Under the pieces are notes generated by a model that did no database searches, had not been told where the DNA came from, and was given only the letters and a program-made list of their open reading frames with translations. Below are positions 36,901 through 46,364 of a stretch of 64,000 nucleotides of DNA, piece by piece. Each line of letters starts with the position of its first letter. Positions within the stretch are counted from its first letter, which is position 1. The translations under genes were made by a program, and so were the position numbers. The stretch comes from Gordionus sp. m RMFG-2023 (Eukaryota > Nematomorpha > Gordioida > Chordodea > Parachordodidae), in assembly GCF_954871325.1 (NCBI RefSeq), contig NC_088779.1:6760846-6824845 (forward strand), written 5' to 3'.

Positions 36901-37579
36901 ACAGTAATCTTTTGAGTCTCGCTGCAAAATATGACGTGTCATTTTTTCTCACATTATAAAATATATTTGATAAATTTATACCACAAAGTGAAGCTAAGAA
37001 ATTGCTCACTGGGACACATAATATATGGTATTATTTTTAAAATTAATCTGAAAATACTGTTAACCAGTGTCTGGAATTCACGCAAAAAGTGGGCTCCACT
37101 GATTTTCTTTAAAAAAAATAGTGGGTTCTAGTTTCTAAAATTTTAAAAAATGGGTTTCACGATTTTAATTTGGCTATGATTAGAGGTTATGGGTCCAAGC
37201 TCTGAAAGTAACCCTCTAAATCTGCAATCATGGTCAGCATGAATTTATAGCATACAAAATATGCTATATTTTTGTTGTATATTTGCCACCAATTTGTGCT
37301 AACTGAGATTGCAGTGTAAAACATCCCACCACATTTTAAATAAATATAAATTACTTGCACATTTTTTTAGAATTGGTTCCAAAACCAATTTCTATAATTT
37401 TTTTTAAAATGGGTTCTAATTATGAGGTTTAATTTTTTTTAATGGTAGATTCTCAATACCCTTGCTTGATTGGCTGCCTACAATCTTCAAATTTATATAT
37501 TTTTTACGTACCTGTTGTGGATGGAACACCTTTCAGCTCAACATCATTATGTATCCAAGGGCTGGTTTATTCCGAATGA
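21819..37579 (+). CDS. Gene B: complete ADAMTS-like secreted metalloprotease, 754 residues
   Basis: Fifteen exons join in phase: 21819-21921, 24052-24665, 26399-26636, 28899-29068, 29270-29344, 29638-29741, 30244-30275, 30377-30482, 31182-31316, 31446-31575, 31773-31907, 32407-32552, 32972-33029, 33957-34044 and 37449-37579 (TGA), totalling 2,265 nt. Residues 1-34 form a hydrophobic signal peptide; 35 to about 300 a prodomain ending near basic FKR (295-297) and DKR (301-303), possible furin-type sites. The metalloprotease begins at TGPYTIETIF; HEMGHLMGAFHD (476-487) holds three zinc ligands and the catalytic Glu477, with the Met-turn GIM at 499-501. A disintegrin-like region follows (QCLL, ILKC, DGTSC, CFRGKC), then one TSP1 repeat (WGEWSAWSDC from 635, with WxxW sites for C-mannosylation) and a short tail (QYPCLIGC, VVDGTPF). 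Predicted secreted zinc endopeptidase of the extracellular matrix. No spacer or extra TSP1 repeats: it ends early for the family. Exons 2 and 3 are supported only by phase and a prodomain-like look. Confidence 0.82.
22430..22790. repeat. Pyrimidine-rich low-complexity tract in gene B intron 1
   Basis: About 350 bases are almost only C and T on the plus strand. The overlapping long Phe/Leu-rich frames here are composition artefacts. The rest of the intron (to 24,051) holds nothing recognised. Confidence 0.6.
25362..25737. mobile_element. Foldback element in gene B intron
   Basis: The left end AATTACGCTGCATTTATAG pairs with the right end CTATAAATGAGGCTTATGTC. Repeated gcgtt/aacgc words lie inside. 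No coding capacity. Confidence 0.45.
25738..26128. mobile_element. MITE with TGCGCACAAAT ends in gene B intron
   Basis: TGCGCACAAATCAAAACG at the left is matched by ACGTTCAATTTGTGCGCA at the right, with further paired aaacgtaaa/gcgttttgaaacg words inside. It abuts the preceding foldback element; the two may be one composite. Confidence 0.5.
26764..28103 (-). mobile_element. hAT element with perfect 8-bp target duplication in gene B intron
   Basis: The element starts CAGTGGCGTGTCCAGGA and ends TTAGGCACCTG. Both sides carry the octamer ATCCGAGC (26,756-26,763 and 28,104-28,111), the duplication length made by hAT transposases. The minus strand encodes the C-terminal hAT dimerisation domain in two frames. 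27,799-27,467 contains FIPFLSQIKVRFLNKKQVFG; 27,470-27,261 contains NERTFFKLRRLKTYLQNTTS followed by RLNGLALLNIHRDLI. The catalytic N-terminal two-thirds is missing, so it is non-autonomous. It lies in the intron between gene B exons 3 and 4 and ends near a long C tract. Confidence 0.88.
28201..28493. mobile_element. hAT MITE, TAGTGTTGTTAA family, in gene B intron
   Basis: Left end ATGTTGTTAAAATGGTCGAT with cggctaactc just inside; right end gagttagccg then GAGCTGTTTAACAATACCA. An internal partial duplication (two gaaatttcg/gaaattttg blocks) makes it longer than the 220-bp standard. No matching octamers flank it. Confidence 0.6.
30950..31075. mobile_element. Half of a TAGTGTTGTTAA-family MITE
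   Basis: Only the right-hand part is recognisable: gactaaaatcttaatcgggccgttttt, then ctcaaatcggg and terminal ACAACACTAA at about 31,063-31,072. It lies between the gene B zinc-site exons. Confidence 0.45.
32056..32210. mobile_element. Left half of a TAGTGTTGTTAA-family MITE
   Basis: TACTGTTATTTAACGGTTCG starts the copy, followed by aaaacggctaattcaaagcctgaagat and ggctaaaatattga. The right terminal half is missing. Confidence 0.5.
32660..32862. mobile_element. TAGTGTTGTTAA-family MITE lacking its right tip
   Basis: Left end TAGTGGTGTTAAATTGCTCG; the inner right arm gccgtttttaaaaatcggct is intact, but the final GAGCCGTTTAACAACACTA is lost after aaaatgagcg. Inserted in the intron after the gene B TSP1 exon. 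Confidence 0.6.
33712..33884. mobile_element. Short MITE, ACCTAAACCGA family (copy 1)
   Basis: Matches the element at 62,126-62,365: acctaggctgacgattcatt, then catctggtgacacgccattttgattttcc, with the inverted atggcatgtcacctg and a tail complementary to the start. No coding capacity. Confidence 0.45.
35510..35726. mobile_element. hAT MITE, TAGTGTTGTTAA family (diverged)
   Basis: Starts TAGTGTTGTTAAAAAGCCCA and ends GGGCTTTTTAACAGCACTA; the subterminal sequence (cccaatttggg) differs from the standard gctcgttttgagc, so it represents a subfamily. Flanking octamers TTAAGTAC and CTATAGTA do not match. Confidence 0.65.
36035..36261. mobile_element. hAT MITE with perfect target duplication (reference copy)
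   Basis: 227 bp, TAGTGTTGTTAAACGGCTCG to GAGCCGTTTAACAACACTA, flanked on both sides by GTTCTAAC (36,027-36,034 and 36,262-36,269). The ends pair over more than 50 bp with few mismatches. No coding capacity; mobilised in trans by a hAT transposase. Confidence 0.9.
36430..36742. mobile_element. Probable hAT MITE ending CGTTGCAGCCCTA
   Basis: GTTTTTGCCGATATTAAAAT at about 36,447 is repeated in inverted orientation at about 36,704-36,726, followed by ATCGTTGCAGCCCTA, the complement of a common hAT terminus (TAGGGCTGCAACGAT). The left tip is degraded. Confidence 0.45.
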
Positions 37580-38289
37580 CTATTAAAGGAAAATACAATG
37601 GCAATTACAATTCACGAATCAAAAAACTCGGGAGCAAAAAATTCTTGCTATATAATACCATATTTAATATTATTATATATTTCATTATATTATTATTGTA
37701 CTTAAATTATTTATTTCTACAAATATGATTTAATTGTGAAATTTACTCTTTATTAGTGTATTGAATTTTGAAACAAAATTTTAATTTAATTATTTGTTTT
37801 ATCCTCACACATAAATTATCTCTATTTGATTTCATCAATTTGATCATTGCGGGTATTTTGGACCTTACTCTCCTATTTCATACTCAATGGTAATAAATGC
37901 ATATTGTATAGGCATAATTAATATAAAAGGTTATTATAATAGCGTTAAAAAGTAAAAAACGATTCAATATTAACTTAAATGGTTAAAATAGATAAATAAA
38001 TTTGAAAAAGCCTTCTTCAATTATATAGTTACCACTACTTTAATTCTACATTAAAAAAATTAAGTTTTGATTCTTCCATTTAGTGTTGTTAATCGACTGA
38101 GTCGAGTCGACTGAGTCGAAAACTGAGTCAAGTTTTGGGTCAAAAAAATCGACCCAAACTGACTTGAGTTATAAACTCAGGTCATGAACTCAAGTCGACT
38201 CGAGTCATGAAGTCAAGTCGACTCAAGTCATGAACTCAAGTCGACTCAAGTCATGAACTCAAGTTGACTCAAGTCATCAACTCAAGTTT

Positions 38290-38333
38290 ATAAAATATTC
38301 GTCCTCTAGTCGACTAGAGGACGAATATTTTAT
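38290..38333. repeat. Perfect 44-bp palindrome, left arm
   Basis: The half ATAAAATATTCGTCCTCTAG is followed by TCGA and then its exact complement. An identical palindrome lies near the other end of the element (42,925-42,968). It marks the point where array orientation flips. Confidence 0.9.
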
Positions 38334-39376
38334 GGACTTGAGTCGTCGACTAGAGGACGAATATTTTATGAACTTGAGTCGTCGACTAGAGGACGAATAT
38401 TTTATGAACTTGAGTCGTCGACTAGAGGACGAATATTTTATGAACTTGAGTCATCGACTAGAGGACGAATATTTCAGATCTATTATTATTTATTATTCAT
38501 TAAGATAGTTTTTATATTTTACTATTTTCGACTTCCAACTTGAGTCGTGACTCGTGAATATAATTATATAGTTGAGTCGACTAGAGGACGAATATTTCAA
38601 ATTTGGTATTATTAATTAAGATATTTTTTGTATTTTACATTTCCTACTTTAGACCTTTATGACTCGTTAAGTTATTATAAATTATATAGTTGTGTCGGCT
38701 AGAGGACCAATAGTTCTATGAACTTGAGTCGACTAGAGGACGAATATTTCAAAATAGATAATATTATTTAAGCTATTTGTTCTGTTATTTACATTTTAAG
38801 ACTTCCAACCTGTGTCGTGAATACAAAATATATAGTTGTCGACTAGAGGACGAATAGTTCTTTGAACTTTTGAGTCGTCAATTTGAGTCGACTAGAGGAT
38901 GAACTTCTAATTAATTATTATTTAAGATATTTGTTCTGTTATTTACATTTTTTTACTTTAGACATCCAACTTGATTTAGGAATACAAATTATATAGTTGA
39001 GTCGACTAGAGGACGAATATTTCTATGAACTTGAGTCGTCGACTAGAGGACGAATATTTTATGAACTTGAGTCGTCGACTAGAGGACGAATATTTCAGAT
39101 CTATTATTAATTTTGATAGTTTTTGTATTTTACTACTTTCGACTTCCAACTTGAGTCGTGACTCGTGAATATAATTATATAGTTAGTTGAGTCGACTAGA
39201 GAATGAATATTTCTATAAACTTGAGTCGTCGATTAGAGGACGAATATTTCAAATTAGATATTATTATTTAAGATATTTGTTGTTATTTACTTTTTAATTT
39301 AGACCTCCAACTTGAGTTGTGAATACAAAATATATAGTTGTCGACTAGAGGACGAATAGTTCTCTGAACTTGAGTC

Positions 39377-41459
39377 TAGTGTTCTTAATTTGCTTGTAAA
39401 ATTTACGATCCTTTTATGTGCTCAGGCCGACCCTAGGTCCAGACCCGGGGTCCAGACTCGGGGTTCAGACCCGAGGTCGTGTCGTGTAACGATTTAATGA
39501 ACAAGTTGATAATTAAATATTTTTTTATTGTAATAATAATAATCACTGATAGAGGGCGGGTCTAGGTCTTGGGGGGGGGGGGGGTCAGGAATAATTTATC
39601 ATAACAAAATATCGATATATGGGTTCTTTAGATTGAAAGTATTCATTTTTTATTATTGTATATATTTTTTATTATAATCAAATTTTGAAAATAAATATAT
39701 TTGTACTCGTAACCCCAATGTTAATATTCTTAGTCATACTCGGGAAAAATTTGTCCATAAAAAATTGAAGTGCTATAAAAAATGGACAAAGCAATTTTTC
39801 TAAAATGTTTTAACGTAATTTTATTCTTTACATATATTTATAAGGTAAAAATTAATATTTAAGAAAAAAATCATTTTGTTTTTAATTAATGCGAAATTTA
39901 AAAAAATGAAAATTTAAGTTTATGAAAAACATACGGGGTATCTATTATCCTTTCACGTTTTATTTTTAGATTTTTGAAATTTTTTTATATATAGGTGTTA
40001 ATTCTTAGTAAATAAATAAAAATAAATCGTCAAATATGTTAAATTAATTAGGGTTCATCTATATCACGTATATCACCTGGAACTGGAAGTACTTGTTGTC
40101 ACTTAAATCTGTCATATAATTAAAAAAATAAGTCAATCATAAACATCTTTATATTGTCATTAGTGGTAGTCCTAGACAAACTAGTGACTTCTAATTTGCC
40201 CATCAGATTCGATATAAAATGGCATCTTTAACAAAAATAAAATGTTAAAAATTTTTTAAAAAAAGTTATATCTAAAATCATTTATTTTTATAAATAAAAT
40301 CGAAATCCATATTTTTTAAATATTAATAATTAATTAATAAACATTCTGCCATATTGTTATTTTTTGCGCATTCTGTTTATAAAAGTGTGCGATAATCTCT
40401 TCAGAATCTGTTTTTAGTGAATTTGGTGATATTGACTTGACACATCGCCGTAAACGTAAACTGATTTCTGATAAATAAGTAAATTTTGGTATTTCTAATA
40501 AGAAATCTTCGATTTATTAATGTTAAATATTGTTTAAAATATTTATTCTAATTTCATAATATATTTGTTTATTATTTATTATATATATAGATTAATGTTA
40601 CTTATTACTTATATAAAAGTTATTTAACAATAAAAATATTTTATATACTTTTAGAATTGCAATAGAATTGAATATAAACTATAACTGATCATTATAATAT
40701 ATTTAAATAAATTAGAAATGATATCGGATCGGTAATCGGTCGATATCAATTTAATATCGGGAATATCGGATCGGGCCTCCAAAAAGTGATATCGGTACAT
40801 ACCTACTTAAAACCCAAATTTATTAGTTATACCTTTAAAACCCGTGATGATCCTGGATAGTTGACATCCCTTTAAAAATTATGGCATATATAATATTGGG
40901 AATATAACTTTAATATAATAAAGAAAAACTTTTTATTGGCCATTATTTCATCACAAATTATAAATTTACATTGCTTTTTATTATTTATACATGCATGAAT
41001 GACGTTGAATTTTCATATTGGTCCACATTTAATTACAATATCAATATGTGTTAAAATAAAATTTTACTTTTTTATTTTTTTTCCGTCATGCATGGGTTAC
41101 TCTTTTTGAATATTTACTGATATTTTTATTTTACCATAAAAATTTTTGATCAAAAGAAAGTCCCCAAAAATGGTAAGAAAATGAGAATAAAAAAAAGCTT
41201 TATTAATTTAGAATGAATAAGAGAAGAATAAGATTTAATTTAAGATTAGAAAATGAAATTTTTTTTTTACTTTTCATTTATCCGAGCCCCAGGTGTAATT
41301 CATAGGTGGGTCTGAACCCCAAGTCTGAACCCTGGGTCTGAACTCCAGGTCTGGACCCCGGGTCTGTGCTCGGGGTTCGTGCTCAGAGCTTGTTTGGTCG
41401 ATTATATAGACCCAAACACCGGGTCTGGGTTTTACACAACCAACCAATTAACAACACTA
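39377..41459. mobile_element. Nested hAT-like element in the centre of the giant element
   Basis: Starts TAGTGTTCTTAATTTGC and ends CCAATTAACAACACTA. GC-rich cagacccggggt/gggtctgaac words cluster inside both ends (39,425-39,480 and 41,285-41,440). At 40,401-40,478 the plus strand encodes SESVFSEFGDIDLTHRRKRK, a remnant of the hAT dimerisation domain. A long G tract lies at about 39,570. The flanking octamers (CTTGAGTC and GCAGTATG) do not match, so boundaries or later rearrangement are uncertain. The unrelated DNA at 41,460-41,990 (with a plus frame at 41,729-41,941 running into the array) is unexplained. Confidence 0.6.
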
Positions 41460-42924
41460 GCAGTATGTCTAGATTTAATAGTATCGCTATGTCCTATCAT
41501 AGTTCAGAATTAAGTACAAACTTTCTGGCCAGATTTGTTTAATTTTATCGCTATTTTTTAAACACGTATATTTATTTTTTTCTTTTTATCTTATATATGT
41601 ATCTACAAGTACATTTGATATTATTAAAATATTTTAATAGTTATTAACTATTAATGACTAAATAAAATAATTACCTAAAAGAGGTACTATAAATATACTT
41701 AATATATATTAAATACAGATGAGGAGGAATGCTAAAGAAGATCCACCCGTCATCTCTAGTTTTGATTATTATCACATGTCTGTCTTATATAAAATTCAAA
41801 GATATAATTTCAAAATATTCAGATATCTGCAAAATATTTTATTATTTGAGAATTTTATTCAATCAAAAAAATGTAAATAAGAATTTTTTGAGTATTCAAT
41901 CAAAAAATGTTAATAAGAATTTATTTGATCAAGTAAAATGAGGAATAAGTTAATGAAGTAAATAATTGGTATTTATGATTCAAGTTGGAAGTCTTAAGTA
42001 ATAAAATGTAAATAACAGATCAAATATCTTAATAATTAATTTAAAATATTCGTCCTCTAGTCGACACAAATTGACGACTCAAGTTGAAATTTTTAAGTAC
42101 AAAATGTAAATAATAGAATCTTAAATAATAACATTTGATTTGAACTATTCGTCCTCTAATCTACTCAACTATATAATTTGTATTCACGACTCAACTGGAA
42201 GTCTAAAGTAAAAAATGTAAAAACAAAAAATATCTTAATTAATAATATTAAAAATATTCGTCCTCTAGTCGACTCATGTTCAAAGAACTTTTCTTCCTCT
42301 AGTCGACTCAACTTCAACTATATAATTCTTATTCACGTCAAGACTCAAGTTGGAAGTCTAAAGTAAAAAAATATAAAAAACAAAAAATATTTTCATAATA
42401 ACTAATTTGGAATATTCATCATCTAGTCGACTAATTTATATAATTCTTCTCAGTTTCCACAATTCAAATTAGAAGTCTAAAGTAAAAAAATGTAAAAAGC
42501 AGAAGAAATATTTTAAATAAATTAATAATTAATTTGAAATATTCGTCCTCTAATCGACTTAAATTGACGACTCAAGTTCAGAGAACTATTCGTCCTCTAA
42601 TCGACTTAAATTGACGACTCAAGTTCAGAGAACTATTCGTCCTCTAGTCAATAACTATATATTTTGTATTCACAACTCAAGTTTGGGGTTTAAAGTAAAA
42701 AGTAAATAACAACAAATATCTTAAATAATAATATTGAAATATTCGTCCTCTAGTTGACTCAAGTTCATAGAACTATTGGTCCTCTAGTCGACTCAATTAT
42801 TTAATTATATTCACGAGTCACGACTCAAGTTGGAAGTCGAAAAAAATAAAAAAACTATCTTAATTAATAATAATAAATCTGAAATATTCGTCCTCTAGTC
42901 GACTCAAGTTGACAACTCAAGTTC

Positions 42925-42968
42925 ATAAAATATTCGTCCTCTAGTCGACTAGAGGACGAATATTTTAT
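42925..42968. repeat. Perfect 44-bp palindrome, right arm
   Basis: Same palindrome as at 38,290-38,333, about 180 bp from the right end of the element compared with about 210 bp from the left end. Confidence 0.9.
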
Positions 42969-43468
42969 GAACTTGAGTTCACGACTCGAGTCGACTTAAG
43001 TTCACGACTCGAGTCGACTTAAGTTCACGACTCGAGTTCGACTTAAGTTCACGACTCGAGTTCACGACTTGAGTTTGAGTTAGTCTACATATTCGACTAA
43101 CGACTCGAGACTCTGAGTCGGATGAACTCGACTTTTTAACAACACTACTTCCATTTATAAGATATGGTTCAAAATATTTGCTTGAGCAATTCATTATAAA
43201 AGTAAGTAAATTATAAGAATAAGCTATTTGACAGAGATCTTAGATACAAATGAAAAATTTTAAGATTGATATTTAAAAGTAAATTCTATTTAAATCATTA
43301 CAACTGGCACGGAGGATAATAATAGACTAAAATTTTAATTGTAACAAAATTTATCTAATTCAAAAGAACGCACATATTTCAAATTTATTGCTGATTTATG
43401 TTTGCCAGCAATATAAATAATAATTTATTTAATTTCTCAATTATTCAGAATTTAATTTATAGTTATGT

Positions 43469-44151
43469 TTAATTCTTTATAATCTGATTACATATTCCTG
43501 TTATATCATATATAGATGTATCAGGTATTTGATTTTTTACAATAGGTTCAAATATAATATTTCCTTCACCATCATCTATTACATTGTCTTCGTTATTATT
43601 TTGTGGCATAGTTTTAACAATATTTTTAACTGTTTTTACCAAAAAATTTTGATGATCAGAATGATATTGTCCTAGTGTTCTTTCAAGTTCCCTTATTTTG
43701 AAATTTTGTTTTTCTGAATATAATCCAAGTTCATGTATCTGAGCAGAAAGTTGTTTAAATTTAAATGCTAGTTCATCATCTTTTTTTGATTGAGACTTTG
43801 ATGACCTTATATATTCAAGTGATAGGGTGCCTACAGCTATCAAAAATATTACCAGTTCACCAAGCAAATCAGATCCTAGTTCAATAGCCATTGCTTCATT
43901 CAATTTCTCAACATGTGAAGGTTTTCCCAATCCTAATAAATGCATCTTTGACATAGTCTCAATTTTATGATAGACTGTAATAATATTTAATTTAAAAAAA
44001 TTAAAATTTGATACTCACTTTGTGCAGGTGGGATAATTACATAAGTACGAAAGAATGGACTAGATTTTGCCTTTTCTCTTAACATTCTAACAAGTGGCTT
44101 ACTCAGTTGCTTGACAGCTAAATATCCTAGCTTAATTAACGGAAAGACCAT
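43469..44151 (-). CDS. OPA3: OPA3-like mitochondrial protein
   Basis: Two exons on the minus strand, 44151-44019 and 43974-43469, joined by a 44-bp intron (donor GTGAGT, acceptor TTACAG), give 212 residues. Exon 1 encodes FPLIKLGYLAVKQLSKPLVR and a PFFRTYVIIPPAQ segment. Exon 2 continues IYHKIETMSKMHLLGLGKPS and then LNEAMAIELGSDLLGELVIF. These match the conserved OPA3 blocks (FP..KL.yL..rq.SKPl, fF+tyi..PPAQ, LnE..A.elGa.LLGE..iF.v), including the single hydrophobic helix. The intron falls directly after PPAQ. The tail after about residue 130 is a coiled coil (FKQLSAQIHELG...) followed by an Asn/Asp-rich stretch, making the protein longer than the roughly 180-residue vertebrate form. OPA3 is a mitochondrial membrane protein of incompletely defined biochemical role. 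A TTTATT at 43,384-43,389 can serve as AATAAA on this strand. The gene lies only 314 bp from the giant hAT element's target duplication. Confidence 0.93.
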
Positions 44152-44586
44152 AGAAGTATTTGAATATCATTCATAAATAACACATGTATCTAACTATAAA
44201 TTTGGCCTCATTTGGCCAAATGAATAAAATTATTCAAAACCGTACTATGAAATGTTTTAAAAAATTGGATTGACTATATTAAATATATCGACTGGATAGG
44301 TAGATAACTTTATATTTATTTTAATTATATTCAAACAAATAATATAATTCTAATTTAAATGTAAGCTTTAACAATTAAATATAAAATACAAAAATATGTT
44401 AAAGGGGGCGTTAGGGGATGGGGGGCACAATTAGAAAAACATATTTGATCCCTAAGAAAAATTCTTTAACCTTCAATGTGTAGATTCGTATTTGATGAAT
44501 CAAAGTATTTTAACAATGTTAGGTGTTATAGATAAAATTTACACTGGTAAATAAAATGTTTTGTATATTTTTCTTTTTTGTTTCAG

Positions 44587-44636
44587 CTTGGGGAAGTGTG
44601 ATGCTTTTGATATTTGTGGAGAATGTTGTAACACAG
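44587..44636 (+). CDS. Isolated small cysteine-rich exon candidate
   Basis: Between a very good acceptor (long pyrimidine run, TTTCAG) and a GTATAA donor, a 50-nt frame in phase 2 reads LGKCDAFDICGECCNT. The pattern resembles the GCD...CGxCGG segment that follows CIQG in ADAMTS proteins. Joining it to gene B would require the gene B stop at 37,577 to be skipped, with a phase that no available donor provides. It may be a relic of an older exon or part of an unseen gene. A possible partner at about 47,693-47,791 encodes MGCDDQFKECVKVNMYLTGK before a strong GTAAGT donor, but has no clear acceptor. Confidence 0.3.
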
Positions 44637-45678
44637 GTATAATCCCATATAAGCGATTCTCATATCCATGGGATGAAAGGTTACAAAATTTTATCATTCG
44701 AGGGTTGGAGCTTTTTTAGCAATAAGCTGAGAGATATATTTATGACAATTTGCACTGCTCACGGCCTTTCTTTTGCAATTTAGTGCATGTCTCTCTTAGG
44801 ATTGACTGGCTGGTATGCTGTATTTTAAGCAACTATGATGTTGAACAATGTCATGTCAAATAGGTTTATTGAAAAAGAAAGTTATTTACAATATTCTTTC
44901 TTTCTTTCTAACCTCCAAATTTTTTTTTTTGAATTTTTAAAATTTTTTTCTTATTCCGAATAATTTTATTTAAAAAACAGTTTCAATTTATAAATAATAT
45001 ATACGATATCAAAATGAAATATTAAAAAAATAAATAAAAATTTTCAATTTTGAATGATAACATGGTTTAAAAATACATAAAATTATATGTAAAATATTAA
45101 ATAGCAATAAAAATATATAGTAAATTTTTTCTGGCATAGTTAAATTAGATATTTATAAATTTAACAATAAAATTTATATTGTATACATTTAATAATAAAA
45201 TTTATATTGTTATACTGATTAGATGGTTTTAAAATTAATTAATTTTTTTAAATGGAAAATCCTTTTAATTGGGTAAAAAATATAATGAGATAGTAAAGGT
45301 GATTCCTAATATGTTTGGAATTAAAATTTTTAAACCTAGAGTTTCTAGATAGTCCAATCGCTTAAATATTGACGCATCTACGTTTGGGGATCTTTATAAA
45401 ATTAATATTTTTATTACCCTTATTGATACATTTTTATTTCAATTAAAGGAAAGATTTATTAGTCATAATTTCATTTTAAACAGCTTTTATTTTCTTTTGC
45501 CAGTTGAGTCTGAATACACTTGAAACGCGAGAGGTTATGAAAATCTCAGAGTTTTATTCTGTTGAATCAGTCATATGATAAGTTACTTTGTGATGTCGAA
45601 TTTTTGTATAAAAATTTGACAGAATAGAATACACTTTGAGACCAAATGCTTTGCAGGCCATTTCTATGTGTTTTTGCA

Positions 45679-45822
45679 CTTAGATTCCCTGCGTAATATC
45701 ATAACATTGCCTTTCATTAGCATCTGCACTAATGAAAGGTTTTTCAACTTTGAAAATGTTAAAACCTTTTTAGGAAATAGCACCGTTAAAAGCCATTTAA
45801 ATGGATTAGCTGATTATTCTAG
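45679..45822 (+). pseudogene. hAT transposase dimerisation-domain relic
   Basis: The plus strand encodes LRNIITLPFISICTNERFFN followed by ENVKTFLGNSTVKSHLNGLA, matching the hAT C-terminal pattern (tlP.s...ERsFS.lk.iKt.lr..m...rLngLa). No ends or other domains were recognised nearby. Confidence 0.65.
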
Positions 45823-46039
45823 ATAATTTGATTCTAGATGAATTAGCCAAATCTCAGAAAAAAAGTAGACCTCTCTTTTTAAATACAAGTAATAAAATTG
45901 CTATATATTATAATATGTTCTTAGTCATAGTATTTTTTATTCAAAACGTAATTATAATGAATTCTTAGTCATAATATTTATCTATTTTTTTAATAAAAAT
46001 GTTGCATTTGCAATAAGAATTAATGATCTGCATCGAAAC

Positions 46040-46364
46040 TAAATTTTTCAAGCCCGTCCTGACTCGATTTCAAAAAGTTTTGCCGGCCCGACCCGAACCC
46101 GAATTTTATTTTAAAAATTTTGTCGGCCCGGTCCAAATTTATTTAAATATAGGAATTCATTTTTATAATTACTCAAAATAAAAGATATACGTTATATCTT
46201 GTTTTTATTAAAATTAAATATTTTTATTTTACATAAAAAATTTTACATAAAATTAATATATTTAGATGTATTTAAAAAAATTTCCAAGGCCCGACCCAAC
46301 CAGGCCAGAATTTTTTTTAAAAATATTAGGTGCGACCTAGCCCGAATTCTATTTCAGAACTCTA
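46040..46364. mobile_element. GC-rich-ended hAT-type fragment
   Basis: Clusters of GCCCGACCCGAACCCG and GGCCCGACCC at both sides of an AT-rich middle, ending at about TTCAGAACTCTAA. The plus frame at 46,199-46,426 runs through it and is not a gene. Confidence 0.4.

Larger units (their letters stand above)
34045..37448 (+). other. Long last intron of gene B
   Basis: This 3.4-kb intron holds two hAT MITEs, a further hAT-like fragment near 36.43-36.74 kb, several CAGCTG-containing repeats (34,067; 34,160; 34,435; 34,772) and one moderately convincing open frame at about 35,030-35,223 (LPGFRHHEVIYWVAQMVKAN). That frame has no obvious splice partner and is not assigned. The frame at 34,584-34,841 shows no family resemblance. 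Confidence 0.4.
38081..43147. mobile_element. Giant composite hAT-type element with inverted satellite arms
   Basis: The 5,067-bp element starts TAGTGTTGTTAATCGACTGA and ends GACTTTTTAACAACACTA. The octamer CTTCCATT lies directly outside both ends (38,073-38,080 and 43,148-43,155), so the whole block inserted as a unit. The left arm (to about 39,370) and the right arm (from about 41,990) are tandem arrays in opposite orientation, built on the core GTCGACTAGAGGACGAATAT. Arms alternate 36-bp repeats with longer units carrying atttacatttt and a ttatatagttga tail. The minus frame at 42,979-43,194 is only repeat. The centre contains a nested hAT-like element. No complete transposase is present. 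Confidence 0.85.

Noticed and set aside
37462-37728. 88-codon plus-strand frame
   Set aside because: It overlaps the last exon of gene B in another frame; the PCLIGC...VVDGTPF frame matches gene A.
42979-43194. Ser/Arg-rich minus-strand frame resembling an SR protein
   Set aside because: It is translation of the GTCGACTC-type satellite of the giant element.
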